Below, one piece after another: positions 35,248 through 43,413 of a stretch of DNA of 64,000 nt. The translations under genes and the position numbers were made by a program. Origin of the DNA: Actinoplanes auranticolor (lineage in GTDB: Bacteria > Actinomycetota > Actinomycetes > Mycobacteriales > Micromonosporaceae); assembly GCF_018332655.1 (NCBI RefSeq), contig NZ_BOQL01000018.1, positions 372,001-436,000 of the forward strand. The letters run 5' to 3'. Within the stretch, counting starts at the first letter, position 1. Each line of letters starts with the position of its first letter. The notes below the pieces were generated by a model that worked only from the letters and a program-made list of their open reading frames with translations, made no database searches and was not told the origin of the DNA.

Positions 35248-36015
35248 GTGCACAAGGTATCGCTGGGCGCCACCGGTCTGCTGGGGTTCGCCGTCGTCTG
35301 GCAACTGATCCCGGCGCTCGGGCTGGTGGACCCGCAGTACCTGCCGTACGCCACGGACGTGTTCGCCTGGCTGGTGCAGGAGGTCCGTGACCTCGCGTTC
35401 TGGCGGCGACTCCGGCTCACCATGACGTCCTGGGCGGTCGGCCTGGCGATAGCGACGCTCGCCGCGGTCGTCCTGGGCACGGCGGTCGGGCTGGTGCCGT
35501 TCCTGCGTCGCGCGACGCACACGATGGTCGAGTTCCTGCGCCCCGTACCGTCGGTCGCGCTGATCCCCCTGGCCGTCCTGATGTTCGGCCTGCAGATGCG
35601 CGCCGCGCTCGTCATCATCGTCTACGCCGCGTTCTGGCAGGTTTTCGTGCAGGTGATCTACGGTGTCGCCGACATCGACACCGTCGCGCGGGACACCGCC
35701 CGCAGCTTCGGGCTGACCCGCCGCGAGCGTTTGCGGTATCTCGTGCTGCCGACCGCTCTGCCGTACCTGATGACAGGTCTACGCCTCGCCGCGGCGGTCG
35801 CCCTCATCCTGGCCATCACCGCGGAGATGGTGATCGGCAATCCCGGCCTGGGGCGCTCGATCGAGCTCTCCCGCTCCGCCGGAGACGCTGTCGGCCTGTA
35901 CGGCCTCGTCGTGGTCGCCGGGCTGCTCGGTCTCCTGGTCAACATCGTGTTCCGCTTCATCGAACGCCGATCGTTGACCTGGCACCAGTCGGTGCGCTCG
36001 GAGGAGACCCGATGA
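35248..36015 (+). CDS. NitT/TauT-type ABC permease 1
   Basis: A 255-residue membrane protein with six segments and the BPD inner-membrane signature (the EAA loop near DTARSFGLTRRERLRYLVLP). GTG 35248 is 6 bp after the binding-protein stop. It forms the channel with the second permease, overlapping its start by ATGA. Confidence 0.92.
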   Translation: MHKVSLGATGLLGFAVVWQLIPALGLVDPQYLPYATDVFAWLVQEVRDLAFWRRLRLTMTSWAVGLAIATLAAVVLGTAVGLVPFLRRATHTMVEFLRPVPSVALIPLAVLMFGLQMRAALVIIVYAAFWQVFVQVIYGVADIDTVARDTARSFGLTRRERLRYLVLPTALPYLMTGLRLAAAVALILAITAEMVIGNPGLGRSIELSRSAGDAVGLYGLVVVAGLLGLLVNIVFRFIERRSLTWHQSVRSEETR

Positions 36016-36809
36016 ACACGCGTCCAGCCGGCCCGGTGGCCCGGGCCGCCGCGAACTTCCTGTTCGCCCTCGGGCTCCCCTTCCTGACCGTGGTGCTCTG
36101 GGGCATCTGGTCGACCGCGTCGACGAGCCGGTTCTTCGTCGGTCCGCTCACCATCCTCGACGCGTTCCGGCAGATCTGGATCGGCCCGGCGTTCGTCGAC
36201 GACGTCCTGCCGAGCCTGTACCGGCTCGCCCTCGGCATCGTCGCGTCGATCGTCCTCGGCGTCGCCGCCGGCGTCACGATCGGCCGGTTCCGCCGGCTGC
36301 GCGAAACCCTCGAGCCCCTGCTGGAGTTCTTCCGGGCCATTCCGCCGCCAGTGCTGATTCCGGTGGCGATGCTCCTGCTCGGCATCACCGACACGATGAA
36401 GGTGGTCGTCATCGTGTCCGGCGCGATCTGGCCGATCCTGCTGAACACGATCGAGGGCGTCCGGGCAACCGACAGCGTGATGGTGGAGACGGCGGACTCG
36501 TTCCAGATCCCTTCCTGGGAACGGCTGTGGTTGCTGGTGCTCCCGGCGGCCAGTCCGCGCATCATGACCGGCGTACGGCAAGCGCTGTCCGTGGCCCTGA
36601 TCCTCATGGTCATCTCGGAGATGTTCGCGTCGTCCTCCGGCCTCGGTTACCGGATCGCCTACTTCCAGCGGAACTACCTCATCGCCGAGATGTGGAGCGG
36701 CATCCTCCTGCTCGGTCTCATCGGCGTCTCCCTCGCCGTGCTCTTCGGTCTCGCCGAGCGCCGCGTCCTGCGCTGGTACCACGGAATGAAGGAGATCACC
36801 CGTGCCTGA
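36012..36809 (+). CDS. NitT/TauT-type ABC permease 2
   Basis: A 265-residue membrane protein with six segments and an EAA loop (VETADSFQIPSWERLWLLVL). It overlaps permease 1 by 4 bp and the ATPase gene by 8 bp. The two different permeases make this a heterodimeric importer, less common than the single-permease SsuC form. Confidence 0.92.
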   Translation: MNTRPAGPVARAAANFLFALGLPFLTVVLWGIWSTASTSRFFVGPLTILDAFRQIWIGPAFVDDVLPSLYRLALGIVASIVLGVAAGVTIGRFRRLRETLEPLLEFFRAIPPPVLIPVAMLLLGITDTMKVVVIVSGAIWPILLNTIEGVRATDSVMVETADSFQIPSWERLWLLVLPAASPRIMTGVRQALSVALILMVISEMFASSSGLGYRIAYFQRNYLIAEMWSGILLLGLIGVSLAVLFGLAERRVLRWYHGMKEITRA

Positions 36810-37614
36810 CGGGAGCCCCCTGCTGAGAGTCGAGCACCTGCGGAAGGTCTATGCCACCACCACGGGCGAGGTCGAGGCGATCGGGGATCTCAGTTTCACG
36901 ATGAGCCACGGCGAACTGGTGTGCATCGTCGGGCCCTCCGGATGCGGAAAGACCACTCTCCTGAAATGCCTGGCCGGATTGCTCCGGCCGACGAGCGGCC
37001 GCATGGAGATGGACGGAGCGCCGGTGACGGGCCCGAGCCCGGCCATGGCCGTGGTCTTCCAGGAGTACGGCCGCAGCCTCTACCCGTGGCTGACGGTCCG
37101 GGGCAATGTCGAACTTCCGCTCCGCCACAAGAAACTCTCCCGCGCCGTACGCGACCGGATAGTCACCGACGCCATCGAGGCGGTCGGGCTGCCGCAGGCC
37201 ACGCTTAGCCATCCGTGGCAGCTCTCCGGCGGAATGCAGCAACGCGTGGCGATCGCCCGCGCCATCGCGTACCAGCCCGAAGTGCTGATCATGGACGAGC
37301 CGTTCGCCGCCGTGGATGCCCAGACCCGGGCAGAGCTGGAGGATCTCGTACGCCTGCTGCACCTGACCCGCGGGATCTCGACGGTCTTCGTGACGCACGA
37401 CATCGACGAGTCGGTGTATCTGGGGCAACGCGTCCTCGTCCTGTCCAACTCACCGACCCGGGTTCAGGAGGACCTCGTGATCGACCTCCCGTCGGAGCGC
37501 GATCAGCTCACCACGCGGGCGCTGCCCCGATTCACAGAACTGCGGACCCACATCTACGGGCAGATCCAGCGGGCCAGACGCGGGCCGGCCGCGGCGCCCC
37601 GATCGGCGCCGTGA
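36802..37614 (+). CDS. NitT/TauT-type ABC ATPase
   Basis: A 270-residue nucleotide-binding subunit. Walker A is GPSGCGKTT, signature LSGGMQQRVAIARA, Walker B VLIMDEPFAAVDAQ, switch VTHDIDESV. This is the SsuB/TauB class. It is the last gene of the four-gene importer operon. Confidence 0.93.
   Translation: MPDGSPLLRVEHLRKVYATTTGEVEAIGDLSFTMSHGELVCIVGPSGCGKTTLLKCLAGLLRPTSGRMEMDGAPVTGPSPAMAVVFQEYGRSLYPWLTVRGNVELPLRHKKLSRAVRDRIVTDAIEAVGLPQATLSHPWQLSGGMQQRVAIARAIAYQPEVLIMDEPFAAVDAQTRAELEDLVRLLHLTRGISTVFVTHDIDESVYLGQRVLVLSNSPTRVQEDLVIDLPSERDQLTTRALPRFTELRTHIYGQIQRARRGPAAAPRSAP
37592..37611 (+). terminator. hairpin at the end of the importer operon
   Basis: CGGCGCC (37592-37598) pairs with GGCGCCG (37605-37611) over a short loop, overlapping the last codons of the ATPase gene. 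The following 37615-37728 has no gene I can support; it holds a short protein-like stretch (YLDIDPAGMLTDTEAPL) that may be a remnant. Confidence 0.4.
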
Positions 37615-37728
37615 CCGCATAGCCGGAGGCGTACCAGAACGGTTACCTGGACATCGATCCGGCCGGCATGCTCACCGACACCGAGGCGCCGCTGCGCCCC
37701 TCGGAGCCGCCGGGACGCGCATCACAAG

Positions 37729-37749
37729 TGATGTCACGCCGTGACATCA
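37729..37749 (+). promoter_or_regulatory. TetR-type operator O1 (ABM monooxygenase)
   Basis: A perfect palindrome with 10-bp arms TGATGTCACG and CGTGACATCA around one base. The -10 TAGAGT follows at 37755-37760, so the operator covers the -35 region of the promoter. The same sequence occurs twice more at 39855 and 39882. Confidence 0.75.
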
Positions 37750-37855
37750 TCGTGTAGAGTTCGGGATATCAGTCGATCCGGGATGTCGAGATCGTCGTCA
37801 TGACGCTCGTCCGGACCTCCGACGCCGAAGCCTTCCAGAATGGGGAGCGTGGACC

Positions 37856-38143
37856 ATGATTCTCGAAATCGCCGAGTTGAGCGCCAAGCCGGGCAGCGAG
37901 AAGGACCTCGCAGAAGCGCATGCCACGGCCATGGAGGCAGTCGGGCAGGCCGAGGGAATGCTCTCGGCACGCCTCACCCAGGGGGTCGAGACCCCGACGA
38001 ACTTCGTCCTGCTCGTGGAATGGACCGACCTGGCGGCGCACGAGCGCTTCCGCGGCACCGAGCAGTTCGCCCAGTGGCGCGCGGCGATCGGGCAGTACGT
38101 CACCGGCCCCGCCGCCGTGCAGCACACCCGCGTCGTCGCCTGA
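37856..38143 (+). CDS. antibiotic-biosynthesis-monooxygenase (ABM) family protein
   Basis: A 95-residue ferredoxin-like-fold protein starting ATG 37856 after GGGGAG. Family features: an N-terminal strand ILEIAELSAKPGSEKDL, a helix with AMEAVGQAEGML, FVLLVEWTDLAAHERF and a final strand. ABM proteins are cofactor-free monooxygenases or small-molecule-handling proteins. A leader of about 90 nt separates it from promoter/operator O1. It shares that operator type with the YceI operon 2 kb away, so the two units respond to the same signal. Confidence 0.88.
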   Translation: MILEIAELSAKPGSEKDLAEAHATAMEAVGQAEGMLSARLTQGVETPTNFVLLVEWTDLAAHERFRGTEQFAQWRAAIGQYVTGPAAVQHTRVVA

Positions 38144-38273
38144 CCCGAGCGGATCGGCCCGCGGAAACGCGGATACCCACCGGTGTCGTCATCCGGCGCC
38201 GGTGGGGTCGATTCGGCCCGGCACTGTCCCTCGGGGACGGTAGCCGGGCGTTTCCCGTCCAAGAGCGCGATAC

Positions 38274-38310
38274 GACGCGGCCCGACACCGAAGTGGTGAC
38301 GGGCCGCGTC
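38274..38310. terminator. bidirectional terminator hairpin
   Basis: Perfect 11-bp stem, GACGCGGCCCG (38274-38284) with CGGGCCGCGTC (38300-38310), between the convergent ABM and SDR genes. There is no T-run. Confidence 0.75.
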
Positions 38311-38311
38311 T

Positions 38312-38722
38312 CTACCAGGGCTGCATCAATACCGCACCGGTCGTGAAACTGCAGGACTCGCTCACCATGAAGCAGAGGAGGTCGGCCGTCTCCGGCGCGG
38401 CAGCGATCCGGCCCATCGGCACCATGCGCTTCATGTTCTCGACGGCCTCGGGCGGCACGTCGTTCACCATCGATGCGCCCGTAGCCGCGCTCACGCATGG
38501 CGGGCCCGCATACGCGGCGTCCACATCAGACGCGATGGTGGCATCGACGACGTGTACGGAGGCGGCGGCGCTCTGACTCTGGGCGGTCTCCAGTTTGCCG
38601 GCGTCGAGATCCCACAGCGCGACACGGCCCCCCTCCGATGCGATCTGCGTCGCGACGGCAGGGCCGATTTCCGAGGCGCCGCCCGCGATGAGGGCGACGC
38701 GGTCCGTGAATCGATCAGACAT
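38312..38722 (-). pseudogene. short-chain dehydrogenase with internal deletion
   Basis: A 136-codon frame. The N-terminal half is an SDR Rossmann start (DRVALIAGGASEIGPAVATQ, WDLDAGKLE). The C-terminal part is the usual SDR end (PMGRIAAAPETADLLCFMVS, TTGAVLMQPW). Between them, after DAAYAG, about 100 residues are missing, including the NNAG strand, the catalytic Ser and the Tyr-x-x-x-Lys pair. Normal length is about 250. The reading frame is kept, so a protein may be made, but not an active dehydrogenase. It is last in the YceI operon. Confidence 0.75.
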
Positions 38723-38749
38723 GCGCTTCTCCTCGAAGCTGGTCAGATC

Positions 38750-39184
38750 TCAGGACCGAGCGGGCGAGAGCCGCGCCATACGACGGCGCTCGATCAGGAA
38801 GCCGGCCAGGACGCACCCGAGGCTGGGCAGGGTGGTGAAAAGCTGCGGCCAGGTGTTCTCACCGGGTGGGTCGACACTGGCAACTCCGGGATAGAGCGCG
38901 ACGGACAGTTGGGTGAGGCCGTAGATGCTGGCGACGACGGCGGCGGTCGCCAGCGACGCGCGCGTCTGGGCCGGCTTCCACAGGTAGAAGAGGACCACCA
39001 GTCCCAGTGCCACGCCCATGCTCATCGTCTGCGCGTTGTGGAACTTCGCGTGCGGTGGCCACGTCGTGTTGTAGATGTGCGACTCGTTCCAGTCGGCGAT
39101 GAACACGCCGATCCCGGTGCCCACCGCGGACAAGGAGATGAGCACCTTGCCGAACGGGAACGTCCTGCGATTGCTGTCTGGCAC
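38750..39184 (-). CDS. four-pass membrane protein (DUF6640-like)
   Basis: A 144-residue protein with four hydrophobic segments and a conserved-looking loop after the first, DWNESHIYNTTWPPHAKFHN, rich in His and Trp. From memory this pattern fits DUF6640, but I cannot confirm it. Function is unknown. It is the middle gene of the YceI-membrane-SDR operon. Confidence 0.75.
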   Translation of the reverse strand: MPDSNRRTFPFGKVLISLSAVGTGIGVFIADWNESHIYNTTWPPHAKFHNAQTMSMGVALGLVVLFYLWKPAQTRASLATAAVVASIYGLTQLSVALYPGVASVDPPGENTWPQLFTTLPSLGCVLAGFLIERRRMARLSPARS

Positions 39185-39211
39185 CTTGTTCTCCCTCGGG
39201 TGAAATGCGGC

Positions 39212-39751
39212 TCAGTTCCCGTCGTGGCGGACGAACGTCGCTTCCACCGTGACCTGGTTGTGGAGGCCGGCGCCCATCCTCGACCAGCCCATGCCCCACT
39301 TGCTCCGGTCGATCTCCGCCCGGGCGTTGATGGTCACCGAGCCGTCGCCGCCCATCCGCACTGCGGCCGGAAAGTCCACGGGCCGGGTGACGCCGCGGAC
39401 GGTGAGGGCGCCCTCGACCGTGCATTGACCGGGCGCGTCCAGACGAGCGCCGGTCACCTCGAAATCCATGGTCGGGTGCCTCTGGACGTCGAAGAAGTCC
39501 GCATTCCGAAGGTGACCGTCACGCATTTGGCTCTTCGTGTCGATCGACCGGGAGTCGATGACCAGCCGACCGGTGATCCGGCCGTTGTCATCAACGGTGC
39601 CGGCTCCCTCCGGAGCATGAAGCGTGCCGTTGACCGTGCGGAACCACATCGACGTTGTCCGGAACTGGATCGTCGTCCGGCGCGGATCGAGCGCCCAGGC
39701 CCCGGTCACATCCGAGAGGGCCACCGGCTCGACGCGGGTGTTCTCCGTCAT
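39212..39751 (-). CDS. YceI family protein
   Basis: A 179-residue lipocalin-like barrel: WALDPRRTTIQFRTTSMW, VNGTLHAPEG, SQMRDGHLRNADFFDVQRHP (the family's DxHLrs-adFFdv-p motif), LTVRGVTRPV, and a final DRSKWGMGW. YceI proteins bind isoprenoid-like lipids or quinone precursors. No signal peptide is present, so it acts in the cytoplasm, like many actinomycete forms. ATG 39751 is preferred over ATG 39757 because it has GGAG at proper spacing. It is the first gene after operators O2 and O3. Confidence 0.9.
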   Translation of the reverse strand: MTENTRVEPVALSDVTGAWALDPRRTTIQFRTTSMWFRTVNGTLHAPEGAGTVDDNGRITGRLVIDSRSIDTKSQMRDGHLRNADFFDVQRHPTMDFEVTGARLDAPGQCTVEGALTVRGVTRPVDFPAAVRMGGDGSVTINARAEIDRSKWGMGWSRMGAGLHNQVTVEATFVRHDGN

Positions 39752-39854
39752 TGGCATTCTCCTTGAACTGCGGCCGGTGTCACGACCGTCAGAAACGTCT
39801 GGGCGCGAGCCGGCTCGGCCCTTCGACAGGGGTCGGAGCGGAGGAATCCAGCAT

Positions 39855-39875
39855 CGATGTCCCGCCGAGACATCA
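39855..39875 (-). promoter_or_regulatory. TetR-type operator O2
   Basis: Arms CGATGTCCCG and CGAGACATCA around one base, 2-3 mismatches from O1. It lies immediately downstream of the -10 of the YceI operon promoter, so a bound repressor would block the transcription start. Confidence 0.7.
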
Positions 39876-39903
39876 CCCTATTGATGTCTCGACGTGACGT
39901 CAA
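39875..39903 (-). promoter_or_regulatory. YceI operon promoter with TetR-type operator O3
   Basis: Minus strand: -35 TTGACG (39903-39898), 17-bp spacer, -10 TAGGGT (39880-39875). The 21-bp operator O3 (39902-39882; arms TGATGTCTCG and CGTGACGTCA) lies across the -35 and spacer. With O2 this makes a double-operator promoter. Confidence 0.75.
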
Positions 39904-39945
39904 CCCGGCCCGGCCGATCACTCACCGCGAAGGAAGATGCGCAGC

Positions 39946-40350
39946 TCACATCTCGTGAGGCCCGAATGAAGCGGACGGAGCAGCCCGGGGGCCCGATTGC
40001 TGAGACATCACCGACTCGGTGACGGTCGTCAGATCGGTGCCTTCGTTGCTCTCCAGCCACTTCCGGTAGGCCGTGCGGAAGATCCGGCTTCCCGTACTGG
40101 CCGCGAGTTCGGCGATGTCGGGGTCCACCCCGCGCTCACACAGCGCCCGGCGGAACCCGCCGGCCATCTGGTGCTACAGAGCCGCGCGGTCGAGGGATCG
40201 GTCGGCCTCGTCGAGCGGCAGTTCGTTGGTACCCGCTTGGAGCTGCAGCGCCGGGAAGCCAGCACCCGTCGCGGTCCGAGCCGGGTAGCGGAGTTCGCCG
40301 CACAGCGAGTGCGCGCGTTTCGCACATTCCTGATGCTCAATGTCGTGCAT
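39946..40350 (-). pseudogene. TetR-family regulator remnant with in-frame stop
   Basis: In one frame from 40350 downward the sequence reads FPALQLQAGTNELPLDEADR, a TAG stop (40176-40174), then HQMAGGFRRALCERGVDPDI and a C-terminal helix ending SNEGTDLTTVTESVMSQ. This is the C-terminal ligand/dimer domain of a TetR regulator. The N-terminal HTH is missing: the sequence before 40350 belongs to the oppositely oriented gene. It lies just upstream of the O2/O3 promoter and may once have encoded the repressor of that regulon. Confidence 0.55.
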
Positions 40351-41029
40351 GGTGGTGAAGGAGGTTCTGGTCAGTGCACGTGTCCATCAGCGGCTGACTG
40401 CCGACGGTCTGCGGTCGGCGATGTCGGACCTGTGGGCACGTACCTGTCAGCACTGCGGTCGCGTCCTGGGCGAGGAGCCGCCGTCGCTGGCAGTCGACGA
40501 CGTCGGAGAATTCATCATCGTCTCGCTGCACCATCAGTGGTGCCGTCTGCCCGGCTGGACCACCCGCCGCCAGGTTCCCGACGAGGTCGCCCATCGCAGC
40601 TTCAGCTGCCGCGCGGTCAGCCTCCCGTACGCCTGCGGCCCCGTGCCCGCACTCATCATCAATCCCGGCCTCGAGATGGTCTTCATGAACAGCGACCCCC
40701 ACGGCCGGTGGCGCGTGGAGCACGAGACTGCCTTCGAACGCCTCGGACTTGCCCGCTGGTTCGACGCCACGGCAACCGACCGATCCCCCGTCAGCGGCGC
40801 CGTGGCCCGGCTGACCGCCCGGACCGTGACCGTCGCGATGATCAACCCACCGATGCTGTCCTTCCAGGCCCGGGTGCAGCCCTCCCTGCACGCTCTGATC
40901 GAGCAGCAGAGCGGCCTGCGACTGATCGTCACCCATGCCCTCGATCCGCGGGACCTGTCCACCTGGCATCTCCTGGATTGGCTGCGTCCGCAAGGACGCG
41001 CCCTGTCCGGCTGGGTCGAGCTCGACTAG
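40340..41029 (+). CDS. hypothetical protein with CxxC pair
   Basis: A 229-residue soluble protein. It has a CQHCG pair near the start, a Trp/His-rich centre (SLHHQWCRLPGW) and FMNSDPHGRWRVEHETAFER. No family recognised. The start is uncertain: ATG 40340 and ATG 40349 lack a ribosome-binding site, and the strong AAGGAGG at 40358 has no correctly spaced in-frame start. Its 5' end overlaps the TetR remnant, so a rearrangement may have joined them. Confidence 0.6.
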   Translation: MSCMVVKEVLVSARVHQRLTADGLRSAMSDLWARTCQHCGRVLGEEPPSLAVDDVGEFIIVSLHHQWCRLPGWTTRRQVPDEVAHRSFSCRAVSLPYACGPVPALIINPGLEMVFMNSDPHGRWRVEHETAFERLGLARWFDATATDRSPVSGAVARLTARTVTVAMINPPMLSFQARVQPSLHALIEQQSGLRLIVTHALDPRDLSTWHLLDWLRPQGRALSGWVELD

Positions 41030-41117
41030 TGACATCACTCGATCGGGTGAACACGGCGGCGCCTCCTCCCGGACCTAGGAACCGACACCCAGTCGTCACA
41101 CGAGAGGAACGGTCGCC

Positions 41118-41333
41118 ATGAACCACGCCGTCACCGCGGCGACGCCGCTCATCCTCATGGAGGGCGCCTGCGCCGCAGTCGTCACCGCCTTCACGATCAC
41201 CGCGTCGGTCGACGTCACGGTCGTCGTCGGTGGTGTCGCCGTCGCCATGACCGCCCTGTGCACCCGAGGCGCCGAACCCCTGCCCGGCATTGCCGAGCGC
41301 ACCGAGCGGGAGCCCCCGCGGGAGGACAGATGA
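41118..41333 (+). CDS. small membrane protein
   Basis: A 71-residue protein starting ATG 41118 after GAGAGGA. It has two hydrophobic stretches (TPLILMEGACAAVVTAFTI and VTVVVGGVAVAMTAL) and a charged C-terminus. No family recognised. It lies 16 bp before the sigma-like gene and is probably co-transcribed with it. Confidence 0.55.
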   Translation: MNHAVTAATPLILMEGACAAVVTAFTITASVDVTVVVGGVAVAMTALCTRGAEPLPGIAERTEREPPREDR

Positions 41334-41349
41334 CAGGAGGAGTCAGCAC

Positions 41350-41931
41350 GTGGACACCGACCCGGGATTGACCCATGCACCGACGAGGCCACCCACGCAA
41401 CGCTCAGCGCTGTCACCTGAGGGCTTCACCCCCTTCTTCCGCCAGCACTTCCGTTCCCTGATGAGGCACGTCATGTACATCGGCGGCACGCTGCACGAAG
41501 CCGAGGAAGCAGCCCAGGCAGCCATGGAAGAGATCCTGAAACGCTGGCCCACGATCACCGACAAACTGCCCTACGCCAAACGCGCGGCGCTCAACGCGTT
41601 CCGCAAGGCGCGTACGCGCGGCCTGGACCGCACCCGCAAACGGCAGGTCGAAGCCGGTGACGTACGCGCCGACGCCGCGGCGGACGACAACCTGACGCTG
41701 TGGGAGAACACCGAATGGGTGATGTCTCTGCTCGAGGCTCTGCCGCCACGGCAACGTGAGGTCATGGCGTTCATCGTCGACGACTTCAGCCCGGCAGAGA
41801 TCGCCCAGATGCTGGGCCGCACACCGACCGCGGTCCGCAACAATCTGCGCGCTGCCCGCGACCACCTGGAGCTGGATCTTCGGCGTCGGCGCGCCACCGA
41901 GAACCCCGGATCCGGAGGGGACCGACAGTGA
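41350..41931 (+). CDS. ECF-like sigma factor
   Basis: A 193-residue sigma-70-family protein. Region 2 is FTPFFRQHFRSLMRHVMYIG to MEEILKRWP, and region 4 is ALPPRQREVMAFIVDDFSPA followed by the HTH IAQMLGRTPTAVRNNL. GTG 41350 follows AGGAGG. It ends in a GTGA overlap with a small acidic protein. No zinc-binding anti-sigma factor is beside it; the partner protein may take that role. Promoter targets are unknown. Confidence 0.88.
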   Translation: MDTDPGLTHAPTRPPTQRSALSPEGFTPFFRQHFRSLMRHVMYIGGTLHEAEEAAQAAMEEILKRWPTITDKLPYAKRAALNAFRKARTRGLDRTRKRQVEAGDVRADAAADDNLTLWENTEWVMSLLEALPPRQREVMAFIVDDFSPAEIAQMLGRTPTAVRNNLRAARDHLELDLRRRRATENPGSGGDRQ

Positions 41932-42470
41932 CCGATGACGACCCGACACCGGAGATCGAACAAGCATTCACCGACTTCGACGATGCCGTCGACGCACTAC
42001 CCGACGATGTCGTCGAGTACCGCCTGGCCCGGACACTCGGGCGGATCGCGGTATCCGACCCCGCCGGACAGGACACGGACGCCTATCTCGACGTCGCCCT
42101 GCAACGGGGCCAAGAAGTCCTCGATCAGGCCCACGAAAAAGCGCGAGAAATCCTCGCACGGGGCAAGCAACGCGTCATCGAGCTCATCGCCGACGCCGGA
42201 AGCCATTACAGCACCGACGGCCTCGGCAACCTCTGGCCCGACGACACCGTCCGATCGGTGGCTTTCGCCCGGGAATGGATCGCCGGCAGTGGCCCGGCGG
42301 ACCGGGAACCGGTCGAGGAGTTCGTGGGGCGCATCGACGACCCCGCGCCGAACCCGGCCGGCCGGCTCAGCCGCGACGAGACGGTGCAGATTCTCAAAAC
42401 CCAGATGTTCGGTGCCTACCGGCACGCCACCGTCATACCCGAATCACCGGACGACCCGGATGCAGGGTAG
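41928..42470 (+). CDS. hypothetical acidic protein paired with sigma factor
   Basis: A 180-residue soluble acidic protein, GTG 41928, overlapping the sigma gene by 4 bp. The middle is a long charged helix (DVALQRGQEVLDQAHEKARE), with GNLWPDDTVRSVAFAREWI after it. No HxxxCxxC anti-sigma motif and no membrane segment. It is translationally coupled to the sigma factor, so a functional link is likely, but the function is not recognised. Confidence 0.7.
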   Translation: MTDDDPTPEIEQAFTDFDDAVDALPDDVVEYRLARTLGRIAVSDPAGQDTDAYLDVALQRGQEVLDQAHEKAREILARGKQRVIELIADAGSHYSTDGLGNLWPDDTVRSVAFAREWIAGSGPADREPVEEFVGRIDDPAPNPAGRLSRDETVQILKTQMFGAYRHATVIPESPDDPDAG

Positions 42471-42626
42471 ATGTCCGTGGCGCTGGGTAGAGGTCCGGGG
42501 CGCGCTGGGTGGCCATACCTCTACCGGATGTCCAGCTGCTCGGTGAACCGGGCAAGGCCGTGGCCCGTATAGATTTTGGACGGCCTCCACGACTGTGCAT
42601 CGGCGGCCGCTTACCAGGAGGACTAC

Positions 42627-43346
42627 ATGACGCTTCTCGCCCGCCGCGAGATGACCATGCAACTTCACCCCGCCACGCTGGGCGCCACCGCCCAGGCAGG
42701 CCTGATCATGTCCCTGGCGGCGACCGTGGGACTGGGCCCGATCGGCTGGGCGGCGGGCATCGGGTTCGGTGTGCTGGCGTGGCCCGTGCTGTTCCACGGC
42801 ATGCGCAGATCCGGCGCCCGCAGCTGGGGACCGGCGGACACGGTCACTCTGGTACGCCTCGCCCTCACCGGTGGCGTCGCCACATTGGTGGCCGAGCAGC
42901 TCAGCGGGCACGCGGTACTGCCGGTCCTGGTGGGTCTGGCAGCGGTGGCGGCCGCTCTCGACGCCGTCGACGGTCAGGTCGCCCGGCGTACGAGGACCAC
43001 GTCGGCGTTCGGTGCGCGCTTCGACATGGAAGCCGACTCCGTTTTCGTCCTCATTCTCAGCCTCTTCGTCGCCAGCTCGCTGGGCTGGTGGGTGGCCGCG
43101 ATCGGCCTTTTCCGCTACGCGTTCGTCGCGGCGTCCTGGGCGTGGCCCTGGCTGTGCGGCTCGCTGCCGCCGCGCATGATCCGCAAGGTCGTCGCCGCCC
43201 TGCAGGGAGCCGTCCTGGTCGTGGCCAGCGCCGGTCTCCTTCCCCTCGGGCCGGCGCAGCTCTTCGTGGCGCTGGCGCTCGGCTGTCTGACCTGGTCGTT
43301 CGGCAGCGACATCGCGTGGTTGTGGAGCCGGCGCCGGCTCGCGTGA
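42627..43346 (+). CDS. CDP-alcohol phosphatidyltransferase family protein
   Basis: A 239-residue membrane enzyme starting ATG 42627 after AGGAGG. The family signature is complete: DAVDGQVARRT, eight residues on a Gly (FGARFD), then FDMEAD, i.e. D-x2-D-G-x2-A-R-x8-G-x3-D-x3-D. About six membrane segments. The family joins a CDP-linked headgroup donor to an alcohol acceptor in phospholipid or inositol-phosphate synthesis; the substrate is not readable. The 42471-42626 gap holds nothing else I can support. Confidence 0.9.
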   Translation: MTLLARREMTMQLHPATLGATAQAGLIMSLAATVGLGPIGWAAGIGFGVLAWPVLFHGMRRSGARSWGPADTVTLVRLALTGGVATLVAEQLSGHAVLPVLVGLAAVAAALDAVDGQVARRTRTTSAFGARFDMEADSVFVLILSLFVASSLGWWVAAIGLFRYAFVAASWAWPWLCGSLPPRMIRKVVAALQGAVLVVASAGLLPLGPAQLFVALALGCLTWSFGSDIAWLWSRRRLA

Positions 43347-43413
43347 GCGCCGTGCGGACCCGTTGACCACGCTCGCCGGACAAAGCCGTCATACCTCTCC
43401 CGTGGGACCCGAT

